Below, in pieces: positions 52,605 through 60,558 of a stretch of 64,000 nucleotides of DNA (its first letter is position 1; each line of letters starts with the position of its first letter). The stretch lies in assembly GCA_017548365.1 (NCBI GenBank), contig JAFZAC010000028.1, forward strand, positions 17,257 to 81,256, given 5' to 3'. This stretch comes from Muribaculaceae bacterium. Its GTDB lineage: Bacteria; Bacteroidota; Bacteroidia; Bacteroidales; Muribaculaceae. The notes beneath the pieces are model-generated. The model did not search any database. It was not told where the DNA came from and saw nothing but the letters and a program-made list of their open reading frames with translations. The position numbers were made by a program, and so were the translations under genes.

Positions 52605-54986
52605 ATGAAGAGGATATTGTTTTTTGCCCTGATAATGTGGCTTGTGAATGGGTTTATGCAAGCTGCGCCTGTTAGTGAGAGTTCTGCGCGTGCTATCGCA
52701 GCGCAGTTTATGGCACAGAAGAAGTTGGGCGATATCGCCACTGCCGCACCAAAAATTCTGCGTGGCAAGGTGGCGAATCAGTCAGCTCTCTATGTGTTTA
52801 ACGCCCAGAAAGACAGAGGTTGGGTAATCGTGAGCGGTGACGACCGCACCCGACAGGTGCTGGGCTACAGCGACAGCGGCAGTTACGACCCAAACGATAT
52901 TCCCGAGAATATGCAGGCATGGCTCGAGCAATATGTCGAGGAAATCGCCTCGCTCGACGAGAGCAAGACTTCTATCTATCAGGGTGAAACCTCCAGCACC
53001 ATTAAGGCCGGCAGTCCTGTGGCGCCTCTCATTCAAACCAAATGGGGGCAAGGACGTCCTTATTATTTTCAGTGCCCGAAATACAATGGATACTATTGCG
53101 TGACTGGTTGCGTGGCTACGGCTATGGCTCAGGTGATGTACTATTACCAGTGGCCCGATATGATAAGTCGGGAAATTCCAGCTTACCATTGGGATTACGG
53201 ATATACCACCCTCAGCTCTTTAGCTGGAACCAGCTTCAACTGGAATGCCATGAAGAAAACTTATTCGAGCAGCGATACCGTCCCTACTGCGACGGCCAAT
53301 TTTGCTGTAGCAAAACTGATGCGTTATTGCGGGCAGTCGGTGGAGATGAATTATAGCCCAATCGGCTCAAGTGCCCCTTCTCAAAACGAGGTTTATGTTG
53401 ACTATTTCAAGTACAGTCCCAAAGCCCGAAAGCTGATTCGTTTTGATTACTCCTATTCTCAGTGGGAGAGTTTTATACTCAATGAACTCCGTGCCCACCG
53501 TCCCGTTGTATATGTAGGACATAAATATGAAGGAGGACACTGTTTTGTGTGTGACGGTTATGACGGAAGCGGATATTACCATTTCAACTGGGGGTGGAGT
53601 GGTGACGGTGACGGCTACTTCCTGTTGACATCCCTCAATCCTGATGCCAACGGCATAGGCAGTGCCGCTGGCAATGACGGTTACATGATATCAAATGAGA
53701 TAATTATCGGCCTTGAGCCCAACACGATATCGACAAATGAGAGGAATTCGGTAGTTCAAGCCAAAGACATTGTAGTCAATAGTACCACTTACACCCGCAG
53801 CAGCTCTTCTGACCCCTTTGCTATCACTATTGGCTGCAGATATTATAATTATAAGAATAATTCTATAGTTTCTAGAAATTATGACTTGAGCTGGGGTGTG
53901 TATGACGAATCAGGTTTCAATCTTATTGCAACTTATGGCAATCCCCATAATGCCACATTAGGCAGCGGTAATAGTACAGGGACAATATCAAGAGTTTTGA
54001 ATTTTGGAAAAAACTATGGCAATGGCACTTACTATCTCCGTCCCATTTGCCGCGAGAATGGCGGCAATCAATGGTTGCCTTGCCATTATTCAGGACTTAA
54101 TTATGTTCAGGCTGAGATTAATGGTAACACTCTCACTCTCATGCCCGTTAATAAGGGTATTCAAAATAATATTCAGACCACCGAAGGTGTGTCGGCAAGT
54201 ATTTATAGTTATGGCACGGTGAGAAAAGTCAATCGTCCGCTTGAGGTGACGGTGAAAGTGACTAAAAACTGCCTTGCCGACAATTTCTTTTTTTACCTTT
54301 GGGCAAACAATACGCTTGTGGGCGCCAATACCATTAGTCTTGACGGCAACTCCATTGGATATGTGACGATAAGTTATACTCCAACTAAATCAGGCACCAA
54401 CAATCTCGAGATAACAGCCGATAGATATGGCAATTATTCCTATTGCACCGGCTCGGTGGACGTGGAAACCTCCTCTGAAGCCAATCTTTCAATGACTTAT
54501 TATGTCTCGGGAGCCAACTCGTCAAATAATTACACCAGTTACACCCGCTCTCTTCCGTTCCATATAACAATCAAGAACAATAAAAACACCGTATACAGAG
54601 ACTACATTATAGCTCAATTATACAAGAAAGTAGATGGCTCTGATGTTTACCACTCCAGAATAACAAAAGGTGTCAAAGTTACGGCAAATGGTACTGTTAG
54701 TGATGATTTTACTTTCACCAACCTTGAACCAGGAGAATATCGCGCCGAAATTTATTATTATAGCAACGATGACCTGGTGAGGGCATTGCGCACAATAACC
54801 TATAAAGTTGCTGTGAATGGCGACGTGAACGGCGATGGTGTCGTGTCGAGTGTTGACGTGACTGCGCTTTACAACTACCTGCTCAATGGTGACACCAGCG
54901 CTATAGTCAACGGCGACCAGGACGGCGACGGAATCATATCCTCGGTCGACATAACCATAATCTACAACATCCTACTTGGCAATTAA
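52605..54986 (+). CDS. Secreted C10-family (streptopain-like) cysteine protease with C-terminal dockerin-like module
   Basis: A 793-residue preproenzyme. Signal peptide (ends MQAA), then an N-terminal prodomain (about 22-130; SpeB-type inhibitor fold). The peptidase C10 domain covers about 140-375. The nucleophile is C169 in TGCVATAMAQVMYYYQWP and the histidine H312 in EGGHCFVCDGYDG, followed by FNWGWSGDGDGYF. Several Ig-like beta domains (about 385-700) follow. The C-terminal dockerin-like module (about 730-793) has GDVNGDGVVSSVD and GDQDGDGIISSVD loops. This protease type is a known secreted virulence/proteolytic factor of Prevotella and Porphyromonas relatives. The dockerin DNA is nearly identical to that in the 13017 gene. 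Confidence 0.9.
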   Translation: MKRILFFALIMWLVNGFMQAAPVSESSARAIAAQFMAQKKLGDIATAAPKILRGKVANQSALYVFNAQKDRGWVIVSGDDRTRQVLGYSDSGSYDPNDIPENMQAWLEQYVEEIASLDESKTSIYQGETSSTIKAGSPVAPLIQTKWGQGRPYYFQCPKYNGYYCVTGCVATAMAQVMYYYQWPDMISREIPAYHWDYGYTTLSSLAGTSFNWNAMKKTYSSSDTVPTATANFAVAKLMRYCGQSVEMNYSPIGSSAPSQNEVYVDYFKYSPKARKLIRFDYSYSQWESFILNELRAHRPVVYVGHKYEGGHCFVCDGYDGSGYYHFNWGWSGDGDGYFLLTSLNPDANGIGSAAGNDGYMISNEIIIGLEPNTISTNERNSVVQAKDIVVNSTTYTRSSSSDPFAITIGCRYYNYKNNSIVSRNYDLSWGVYDESGFNLIATYGNPHNATLGSGNSTGTISRVLNFGKNYGNGTYYLRPICRENGGNQWLPCHYSGLNYVQAEINGNTLTLMPVNKGIQNNIQTTEGVSASIYSYGTVRKVNRPLEVTVKVTKNCLADNFFFYLWANNTLVGANTISLDGNSIGYVTISYTPTKSGTNNLEITADRYGNYSYCTGSVDVETSSEANLSMTYYVSGANSSNNYTSYTRSLPFHITIKNNKNTVYRDYIIAQLYKKVDGSDVYHSRITKGVKVTANGTVSDDFTFTNLEPGEYRAEIYYYSNDDLVRALRTITYKVAVNGDVNGDGVVSSVDVTALYNYLLNGDTSAIVNGDQDGDGIISSVDITIIYNILLGN

Positions 54987-55023
54987 ATAATGTTTAATAA
55001 CGCAATACTTAATTCTTTTAAAT

Positions 55024-55803
55024 ATGAGAAAATTAGTTTTAATCTTAATTATGGCTTTTGCCATGACAACACAATTGATGGCCGATGATATCGTTCGCAA
55101 ATCTACCATCCACCTGCATAACGGGCAGAAAGTGGAAGGCGTGATCACCTCTCGCAATGACCAGAAAGTCGAAATCTCAACACTTGATGGCATGGACTAC
55201 GTTTTTGACATGAGTGATGTGGACCATATCGACCATGCGTCAATCAAGAAGAACTACGACACCTCCAAATTCCGCGGATTCATCGACCTGGGCTACTCAC
55301 TGGGAATGGGCTCTCCACGCAACGACTTTTGGCTGCTTGAGACCTCATTTGGTTATGCCATCACACCCAAGGGATATCTGGGAGCCGGTATTGGCATACA
55401 CAACTTCAAGCCTGTTGTCAGCTCCTATCCCAAGCGCACCGACAGGCCTCAACTTGAGGACAATGATCCCGAATGGCGTTATCCGTTCATCCCTATTTAT
55501 GCCGAGGGCCGCTATTGCCTTAAGAACGAAAGCTTGAACACACCATGGGTCAGCTTGAAAGTGGGTGCCACATTCATCAACCACAAGGGCTTCTATGCAT
55601 CGCCCAGCATTGGTTGGCACTTTGCTACAGGCCAATACTTCACCTTCAATGTGGGTGTGGGATATGCGTTGCACACTGCACATTATAAATTGTGGTGCCT
55701 TGGTTCAGAGCCAGGAGCCATTAGCGACGACAAGGGCGGTTGTTACCTTAACAAAGGCGCTATGTTCCACAATTTCTTCCTGAAAGCCGGAGTGGAATTT
55801 TAA
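55024..55803 (+). CDS. Exported protein, probably outer-membrane beta-barrel
   Basis: A 259-residue protein. Signal peptide (ends QLMA). A short N-terminal part (about 20-60) has IHLHNGQKVEGVITSRNDQK, an SH3-like motif also seen in Bacteroidetes proteins that bind to other envelope proteins. From about 75 to the end is a beta-barrel-like part (FIDLGYSLGMGS, FGYAITPKGYLGAGIGIHNF, FNVGVGYALHTAHY) with a C-terminal aromatic (KAGVEF). It may be part of a secretion or anchoring system. It follows the C10 gene by 37 bp and could be co-transcribed. Confidence 0.72.
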   Translation: MRKLVLILIMAFAMTTQLMADDIVRKSTIHLHNGQKVEGVITSRNDQKVEISTLDGMDYVFDMSDVDHIDHASIKKNYDTSKFRGFIDLGYSLGMGSPRNDFWLLETSFGYAITPKGYLGAGIGIHNFKPVVSSYPKRTDRPQLEDNDPEWRYPFIPIYAEGRYCLKNESLNTPWVSLKVGATFINHKGFYASPSIGWHFATGQYFTFNVGVGYALHTAHYKLWCLGSEPGAISDDKGGCYLNKGAMFHNFFLKAGVEF

Positions 55804-55824
55804 ATAACAATGTGATTGTACTGT

Positions 55825-56742
55825 TTAATTGTGAGCTGTTTGCTGTTGGGCGATAGCTTGCTTGATTCCTGGCATATTGCTTCGTGAGACAGGAAGGTAG
55901 TCGTTACTGTGCTTGATGAGCAATTGCATGGAACCAGCTTTAGAAATAATTTTTTCCACTTGTTGTAAGTTTACAAGGAAAGCGCGATGGCAACGCACTA
56001 TTGTGGAGTAGCCGCTCAACTCCTCTTCTATTTGTTTGGATGTTGAGCGAAGCATATTGGTAACAACTTTACCTTCATGAAATTGCGCCACTTTGACATA
56101 ATTTCCCACCGATTCGATATATAATAGATTAGGAACGTGCAGGGTAACTATATCACTTGTAGTGCCTGACAAATCAATTGTGCTTGGGTGTATTGCTGAA
56201 GGTTGCGCCTCTAGCTCCGGTTTAGGAGTTACCGACTGAGAGAGTAATTGCTGCTGCAATCGCTGCAGCTGCTCATTCATCTGCTTGGTTTCCTCGAGTT
56301 CGGCTGCCAAATATCGGCCACGGAACTTGAAACGCCAGTACAGACCAATAATAAATGAACAAAATGCCATGATTACCAATGTCTCAAAGAAATTGCTCCA
56401 CGAGAGACGATTGGCATCCACCTTGTCGCTGAGCACAAAATGTCGATATAGACATATCATGAGCGTAATGAGCGGTGTATTAATGAGCTGGAACCACAGG
56501 TTACGACGAATGATGTAATCCACACCACGATCAAGTGAGCCCGGCTTCCTAAGAACATACCTCAATATCGCTTCGGTGATAAAGCAAACAACAATTCCCA
56601 AAGCACCTATAGCGAGTAAGTGAACATAACCCTGCCACTGCCACGCTTCAAGCCCAAAAGGCTTAAAGACGGCTAGCACCAACACCGCAAAACATACGCT
56701 GATGATACGAATTGTGATTGTCTCTCTTTGTTCCCTACCCAT
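55825..56742 (-). CDS. Membrane-bound LytTR DNA-binding regulator
   Basis: About 305 residues from the ATG at 56742. Four likely transmembrane helices in the first 150 residues (IISVCFAVLVLAVFKPFG, YVHLLAIGALGIVVCFIT, NTPLITLMICLYRHFVL, ETLVIMAFCSFIIGLYWR), a helical linker (about 160-185), then a C-terminal LytTR DNA-binding domain (about 205-300: LLYIESVGNYVKV, MLRSTSKQIEEELSG, IVRCHRAFLVNLQQVEKI). A longer frame starts at 56802, but a -7 box lies between the two starts. It faces the LiaF-like gene at 56942, with repeated CGTCACA boxes in between, so it may control that gene and itself. Confidence 0.82.
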   Translation of the reverse strand: MGREQRETITIRIISVCFAVLVLAVFKPFGLEAWQWQGYVHLLAIGALGIVVCFITEAILRYVLRKPGSLDRGVDYIIRRNLWFQLINTPLITLMICLYRHFVLSDKVDANRLSWSNFFETLVIMAFCSFIIGLYWRFKFRGRYLAAELEETKQMNEQLQRLQQQLLSQSVTPKPELEAQPSAIHPSTIDLSGTTSDIVTLHVPNLLYIESVGNYVKVAQFHEGKVVTNMLRSTSKQIEEELSGYSTIVRCHRAFLVNLQQVEKIISKAGSMQLLIKHSNDYLPVSRSNMPGIKQAIAQQQTAHN

Positions 56743-56750
56743 AGCAGTGG

Positions 56751-56758
56751 CAAAGGTA
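56751..56758 (-). promoter_or_regulatory. -7 box of the LytTR gene
   Basis: TACCTTTG on the minus strand, 9 bp before the ATG at 56742. If used, the mRNA has almost no leader. Confidence 0.5.
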
Positions 56759-56787
56759 TAACAAATCAACCATACCACAAAACTATA

Positions 56788-56884
56788 CGTCACATTTCGC
56801 ACAATTCATCCCACGTGAGATGTCATTCGTCACAAAAGCGTGCAGAATATCCCAAAAACTTGCTGCGGCGGTAATTTTGCCGCA
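56788..56884. promoter_or_regulatory. Divergent control region with CGTCACA boxes and a palindrome over a -7 box
   Basis: Direct repeats CGTCACA at 56788-56794 and 56828-56834 (40 bp apart, about four helical turns). Next is a plus-strand TAATTTTG at 56872-56879 framed by the inverted repeat TGCGGC (56864-56869)/GCCGCA (56879-56884). A likely binding place for the LytTR protein, with a repressor-type overlap of the promoter of the 56942 gene. Confidence 0.5.
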
Positions 56885-56941
56885 ATTTTGCAGTCATATA
56901 AGCACAGGCGATTCAGCCTGGCACACTAAAATTTCAGAATC

Positions 56942-57502
56942 ATGACACGCAGAAAAATTATTGGAATCATTTTTGTTTTTGCCGCCGCAATGAAATTGGC
57001 GAGCATGTGGCACATTTTCAACCTCAACTGGTTTGATTGGGTATGGAACCATCCCTGGACTGAATATTTGGGACCAGTCCTTTTGCTTATAATAGGTGTG
57101 AAACTTATCATAAGCAGTTATCAACGTAACCCTGATCAGTGGCTTCAGCGCCCAATACCTCAAGGCGAAGAAGGCAAACGCATTCATTGCGCCGTGCGCT
57201 TTGGCGGCGATGAGTACATCTACCATGGTGAGCCATTCCATGGAGCCCGTCTCGATGCCTTCTGTGGTGGCCTGCGCCTTGACCTGCGCGGAGCTGTCAT
57301 CAACGATGATGAGGAAATCGACATCCACACTTTTATGGGTGGCGTTGAGCTGTTGGTTCCAGCCAATATCAACGTGGTGGTGAAGAGCCGCAGCTTCATT
57401 GGCGGTATGGGTAATGAAACCATGGGCAGAGTAATTCCAGGCGCCCCAAGTTTGCACATTGTTGCAAGCAATTTCCTAGGCGGAGTGAGTATAAAGAACT
57501 AA
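56942..57502 (+). CDS. LiaF-like membrane protein
   Basis: A 186-residue protein. Two transmembrane segments in about 5-22 and 40-60, then a soluble beta-helix-like C-terminal domain (about 75-186) with GGLRLDLRGAVINDDEEIDI, HTFMGGVELLVPANINVVVK and a Gly-rich end (FIGGMGNETMG, FLGGVSIKN), matching the LiaF/cell-wall-antibiotic-response type. In Firmicutes, LiaF tunes a membrane-stress two-component system; in Bacteroidetes it is usually next to a LytTR or LytS-like protein, as here. The gene is divergent from the LytTR gene and leads a run of small genes to 60292. Confidence 0.83.
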   Translation: MTRRKIIGIIFVFAAAMKLASMWHIFNLNWFDWVWNHPWTEYLGPVLLLIIGVKLIISSYQRNPDQWLQRPIPQGEEGKRIHCAVRFGGDEYIYHGEPFHGARLDAFCGGLRLDLRGAVINDDEEIDIHTFMGGVELLVPANINVVVKSRSFIGGMGNETMGRVIPGAPSLHIVASNFLGGVSIKN

Positions 57503-57538
57503 AGGAAGAAATAAGAACTTCTTTAAAAATTTACGACA

Positions 57539-57865
57539 ATGAAAAACAGTATTATTATTTCAACCATTGCAGTTATTCTTATTACAATAGTTTTAAGTGT
57601 GAGTTTAAGTAGTTGCGTTTCAACACGCGACACAGTGAAAATCAACAAAGTGGAGATGGGCATGACCAAAAACGACATCCATAACCTGCTAGGTACGCCA
57701 CTCTTCAAGAATGCCAACGAAACAGGCGAGGAATGGGGCTACCGCAAGATGGTGGGCGAAATAGCAGGCCCAGAACAGATGCTCTTCATCGTCACCTTTA
57801 ACAACGACGGCAAGGTAATCGCCTACAATTCGGTCAAAGATTACACCTACTATCACCCTTATTGA
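57539..57865 (+). CDS. BamE/SmpA-like lipoprotein
   Basis: A 108-residue lipoprotein. Long hydrophobic signal with lipobox LSSC (C26), then a small domain with the family block KVEMGMTKNDIHNLLGTPLF, followed by the W-G-Y strand (EEWGYRKMVGE) and FNNDGKVIAYN. It resembles BamE/OmlA, though such small folds are also used in other lipoproteins. It lies 36 bp after the LiaF-like gene and 4 bp before the next, so it is part of the operon. Confidence 0.75.
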   Translation: MKNSIIISTIAVILITIVLSVSLSSCVSTRDTVKINKVEMGMTKNDIHNLLGTPLFKNANETGEEWGYRKMVGEIAGPEQMLFIVTFNNDGKVIAYNSVKDYTYYHPY

Positions 57866-57869
57866 AACA

Positions 57870-58487
57870 ATGAAGACTGAAATCAATCCAAAAGACATCA
57901 ATCGCAAGGAAGCATTCAATCTCTGGATGTCTTCACCTATGCCCATGGTGACATTGGTAAAGACGATGGACGTGACAAAGCTTCTGAGATATAGCAAAAA
58001 ACACGACTTGAGCTTCAACATGCTGCTCTGCTGGTGTATCGGTAAATCAGCTGGTCCAATTGAAGAGTTCTATGTACTGCCCGAGCATGACAAGTTATAT
58101 AAATATGACCGCTTGGCTATCAATGTGATTGTGAACAACAAAGAAGGCGGCATCAGCTCATGCGATATCTCATACACCGATGACTTGAGCCAATTCAACC
58201 ACGATTACATGACCATAGTGCAATCGGTGAGCAAAAACTGTAAAAGCAGTTTCCTGGAGGAAGCAATGGTGATAGGCACTTCGGCAATGATTGAAACTGA
58301 ATTAGATTGTATTGTAAACCAATATGCCAAGGTATTTAACAACCCTATGGTCATGTGGGGAAAATACCGCAAAGGGTGGCTCAAAACCATGTTGCCCATC
58401 AGTTTTCAGTTTCACCATGTGCAGATGGACGGGGGACATGCAGGGCGATTTTTGGCTAACTTGCAAGACGAAATTGATAAACTGTAA
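57870..58487 (+). CDS. Chloramphenicol acetyltransferase-fold protein
   Basis: A 205-residue cytoplasmic acyltransferase-fold protein of the CAT family. The catalytic motif is HHVQMDGGHAGRFL (HHxxxDG, H at about residue 187), and the C-terminal FLANLQDEIDKL is typical. The N terminus (MKTEINPKDINRKEAFNLW) also fits. True drug resistance is not implied: many CAT-like proteins in Bacteroidetes have other acceptors. It is 4 bp from the lipoprotein gene. There is a separation of 30 bp before the zinc-ribbon/PPOX gene. Confidence 0.85.
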   Translation: MKTEINPKDINRKEAFNLWMSSPMPMVTLVKTMDVTKLLRYSKKHDLSFNMLLCWCIGKSAGPIEEFYVLPEHDKLYKYDRLAINVIVNNKEGGISSCDISYTDDLSQFNHDYMTIVQSVSKNCKSSFLEEAMVIGTSAMIETELDCIVNQYAKVFNNPMVMWGKYRKGWLKTMLPISFQFHHVQMDGGHAGRFLANLQDEIDKL

Positions 58488-58517
58488 AACTTATTACTGT
58501 TATATAATATAAGAAAT

Positions 58518-59252
58518 ATGGAAAAAGAAATGAGATTCTGTCAGAGTTGCGGAATGCCACTGACTGACGATGTACTCGGCACAAATGCCGATGGTAGTAA
58601 AAATGAAGATTATTGCATGTACTGCTATAGGGACGGAAAATTCCTACAAGAGTGCACGATGGGTGAGATGATTGAGCACTGTGCACAATTCATTGGAACT
58701 TTTAACGATGGAAACGGCACTAATATCTCGCGTGAAGAGTACATAGGTCAGATGAAGATGTACTTTCCACAACTAAAGCGTTGGCGTAAGACACTTAATG
58801 TCAACGATGTTGAGGCTATGAAGGTCAATTCTGCTTTGGCTGGTGTAAAAGAACTTATTGCCCAGATGGCCGACTCGTTGCCTATTACATATATCTCGTC
58901 GGTAGATAACGAAGGCTATCCCTGCACCAAGGCCATGTTGGCACCACGTAAGCGCGAAGGTATCAAGGTCTTTTATTTCACCACCAACACCTTCTCGCTG
59001 CGTGTAGCCCACTATAAGGCCAATCCCAAGGCCAGCATCTATTTCTGCGATGCCGAGGGTTTCAAGGGCATGATGTTGCGTGGCACGATGGAGGTGTTGA
59101 CAGACGCCGAGAGCAAGAAGATGATCTGGCGCGATGGTGATGAGCAATACTACCCAGACGGTGTGGCCGACCCCAACTATTGCGTTCTAAAGTTCACCGC
59201 CACCGATGGCCGTTTTTACAGCGACTTTTATCCACGTAGTTTTGTCCTTTAA
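58518..59252 (+). CDS. Zinc-ribbon and pyridoxamine-oxidase-like fusion protein
   Basis: A 244-residue fusion. The N-terminal zinc ribbon (about 7-40) has CQSCGMPL and CMYCYRDG, as in the PF12674 family. A linker helix follows, then a pyridoxamine 5'-phosphate-oxidase-like split-barrel flavin fold (about 105-244: MADSLPITYISSVDNEGYPC, IKVFYFTTNTFSLRVAHYKA, ASIYFCDAEG, YSDFYPRSF). Such proteins may bind FMN or heme and handle toxic electrophiles or reactive compounds. The zinc-ribbon part suggests a regulatory or structural role. It is 4 bp before the isochorismatase gene. Confidence 0.85.
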   Translation: MEKEMRFCQSCGMPLTDDVLGTNADGSKNEDYCMYCYRDGKFLQECTMGEMIEHCAQFIGTFNDGNGTNISREEYIGQMKMYFPQLKRWRKTLNVNDVEAMKVNSALAGVKELIAQMADSLPITYISSVDNEGYPCTKAMLAPRKREGIKVFYFTTNTFSLRVAHYKANPKASIYFCDAEGFKGMMLRGTMEVLTDAESKKMIWRDGDEQYYPDGVADPNYCVLKFTATDGRFYSDFYPRSFVL

Positions 59253-59255
59253 AGT

Positions 59256-59765
59256 ATGCAAACAAAAGCACTAGTCGTTATTGACATCCAGAACGACATC
59301 ACCAAGCACTACCGCGACATTGTTGACAATATCAATGCTGCTATCGAATGGGCTGTATCTGAGGGTATGCACGTCGTCTATATCAGGCACAACAACATCA
59401 CCGCTGGCACACGAACCTTTAAGCCTGGTACTCGTGGCGAGGAGTTAGTACCGGAACTGAAGGTTGTTTCGGATAACATTTTTGTGAAAACAAAGAGTAA
59501 TGCATTGACGAGTGAGGCGTTTGCCACGTTCATTGCGGAAAACAGAATCACAGAGTTCTATATTGCTGGTGCTGATGCTACCGCCTGCGTGAAATCCACC
59601 TGCTTCAATATGCGGAAAGCAGGCTACACGGTCCACGTCCTCTCTGACTGTATCACTAGCTACGACTTGAAGAAGTTGCCAGAGATGCTCGCCTATTATG
59701 AAAAGCAGGGCTGCGAAGTGATAAATAAATACTCTTCGAACGATGCGGAAGTCCGAGAAAAGTAG
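59256..59765 (+). CDS. Isochorismatase-like cysteine hydrolase
   Basis: A 169-residue cysteine hydrolase. The catalytic triad is visible: D9 in VVIDIQNDIT, the lysine in FVKTKSNAL and the cysteine in GADATACVKSTCFN. Substrates in this family include nicotinamide, ureido acids and isochorismate; none can be named here. It lies 4 bp after the PPOX fusion gene, so translation may be coupled. Ends DAEVREK at a TAG; a possible broken gene follows. Confidence 0.9.
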   Translation: MQTKALVVIDIQNDITKHYRDIVDNINAAIEWAVSEGMHVVYIRHNNITAGTRTFKPGTRGEELVPELKVVSDNIFVKTKSNALTSEAFATFIAENRITEFYIAGADATACVKSTCFNMRKAGYTVHVLSDCITSYDLKKLPEMLAYYEKQGCEVINKYSSNDAEVREK

Positions 59766-59893
59766 AAAACTACATCCTAAATCTTGGATTCAAGGATATT
59801 CGTATTCAAAAGACGGAGAAGCAGATGCATGCCAACCCCTCTTCGCAATCACGGATTTCTGATAAAGCGAAACAATTATTTGAACAACAAACA
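59729..59893 (+). pseudogene. Possible remnant of a methyltransferase C terminus
   Basis: An open frame without start codon, ahead of the ATG at 59894, reads KVENYILNLGFKDIRIQKTE. This is the tail pattern often seen in class I SAM methyltransferases (E-x-L-x-x-x-G-F-x-x-I). It overlaps the end of the isochorismatase gene in another frame. It could be a decayed end of a methyltransferase, or a chance reading; low confidence. Confidence 0.25.
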
Positions 59894-60292
59894 ATGAAAA
59901 GATTACGCCTTGGAGCGGTGCTCCATTTCATTATTGCCATCGGGCACATCGGATGTCTATTTGCTTTAGATGAAGCATTCGACGCATATGGAATCAAGGA
60001 AATGATGCATAACATGGTGTTTGGCCATGTCTGGATGCTTTATGCCCTAACCTTCGGCATTGCCATTGCTTTAACACTGGCAGGACTCTATGCCCTTTCA
60101 GCTTCTGGTGACATCCGACGGCTCCCATTGACTCACACTGCCATTATTGTCATTATCGTACTCTATAGCCTTCGTGCTTTGATTGGAGGCTGGTCTTGTG
60201 TTGTGGATTTCCGTTGGCTGCAATTTATCTCATCTGCCATCCCAGCCTTTATTGCCTGGTGCTACTATCCAGGACTTAAAATAAAAGGTTAA
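59894..60292 (+). CDS. Small integral membrane protein
   Basis: A 132-residue protein from the ATG at 59894 (MKRLRLGAVLHFIIAIGHIG). Four hydrophobic segments at about 6-25, 45-65, 85-105 and 112-130. No clear family; similar four-helix proteins of unknown function occur in Bacteroidetes. The in-frame ATG at 59825 would add 23 polar residues and is less likely. It ends the LiaF-like run and precedes a minisatellite. Confidence 0.6.
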   Translation: MKRLRLGAVLHFIIAIGHIGCLFALDEAFDAYGIKEMMHNMVFGHVWMLYALTFGIAIALTLAGLYALSASGDIRRLPLTHTAIIVIIVLYSLRALIGGWSCVVDFRWLQFISSAIPAFIAWCYYPGLKIKG

Positions 60293-60319
60293 AGACATGA
60301 CAGACAACATCATAACAAT

Positions 60320-60435
60320 AATCAGTGTAATCAGTGTAATCAGTGGACTCACTTGACTCACCTGGCTCACTTGACTCACTTGACTCACCTGACTCACCTG
60401 ACTCACTTGACTCACTTGATTCACTTGATTCAGGT
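60320..60435. repeat. 9-bp minisatellite, two unit types
   Basis: Three units of AATCAGTGK (60320-60346) change in phase to nine-and-a-half units of RYTCACYTG (60347-60435), all exactly 9 bp. Both strands can be read as short Ser/Asp or Ser/Val/Gln tripeptide repeats, but no real gene is supported. It lies between convergent genes. Not CRISPR (no spacers). Confidence 0.85.
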
Positions 60436-60479
60436 TTCACTCAATCGGGACAAAAAACAAAAAAATCGAGGTTACAATA

Positions 60480-60532
60480 TGTCAAAAATCTCTTTGTCTT
60501 GACGACAGGACAAAGAAATCACATTTTTGACA
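60480..60532. terminator. Candidate bidirectional terminator
   Basis: Outer 10-bp stem TGTCAAAAAT/ATTTTTGACA and inner stem TCTTTGTC/GACAAAGA. A/T runs flank it. It lies between the stops at 60292 (+) and 60559 (-). Confidence 0.55.
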
Positions 60533-60558
60533 AAAAAACAATATTATAAAAATGAGGA

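Noticed and set aside
57870..58487. Chloramphenicol resistance gene
   Set aside because: CAT fold only; chromosomal operon context with no mobile element. The acceptor is unknown.
60320..60435. CRISPR array
   Set aside because: Direct 9-bp repeats with no unique spacers; no cas genes nearby.
60230..60549. Short Ser/Asp or Val/Ser/Gln repeat proteins on either strand
   Set aside because: They are the translated minisatellite; frames open only because the 9-bp period is a multiple of three.
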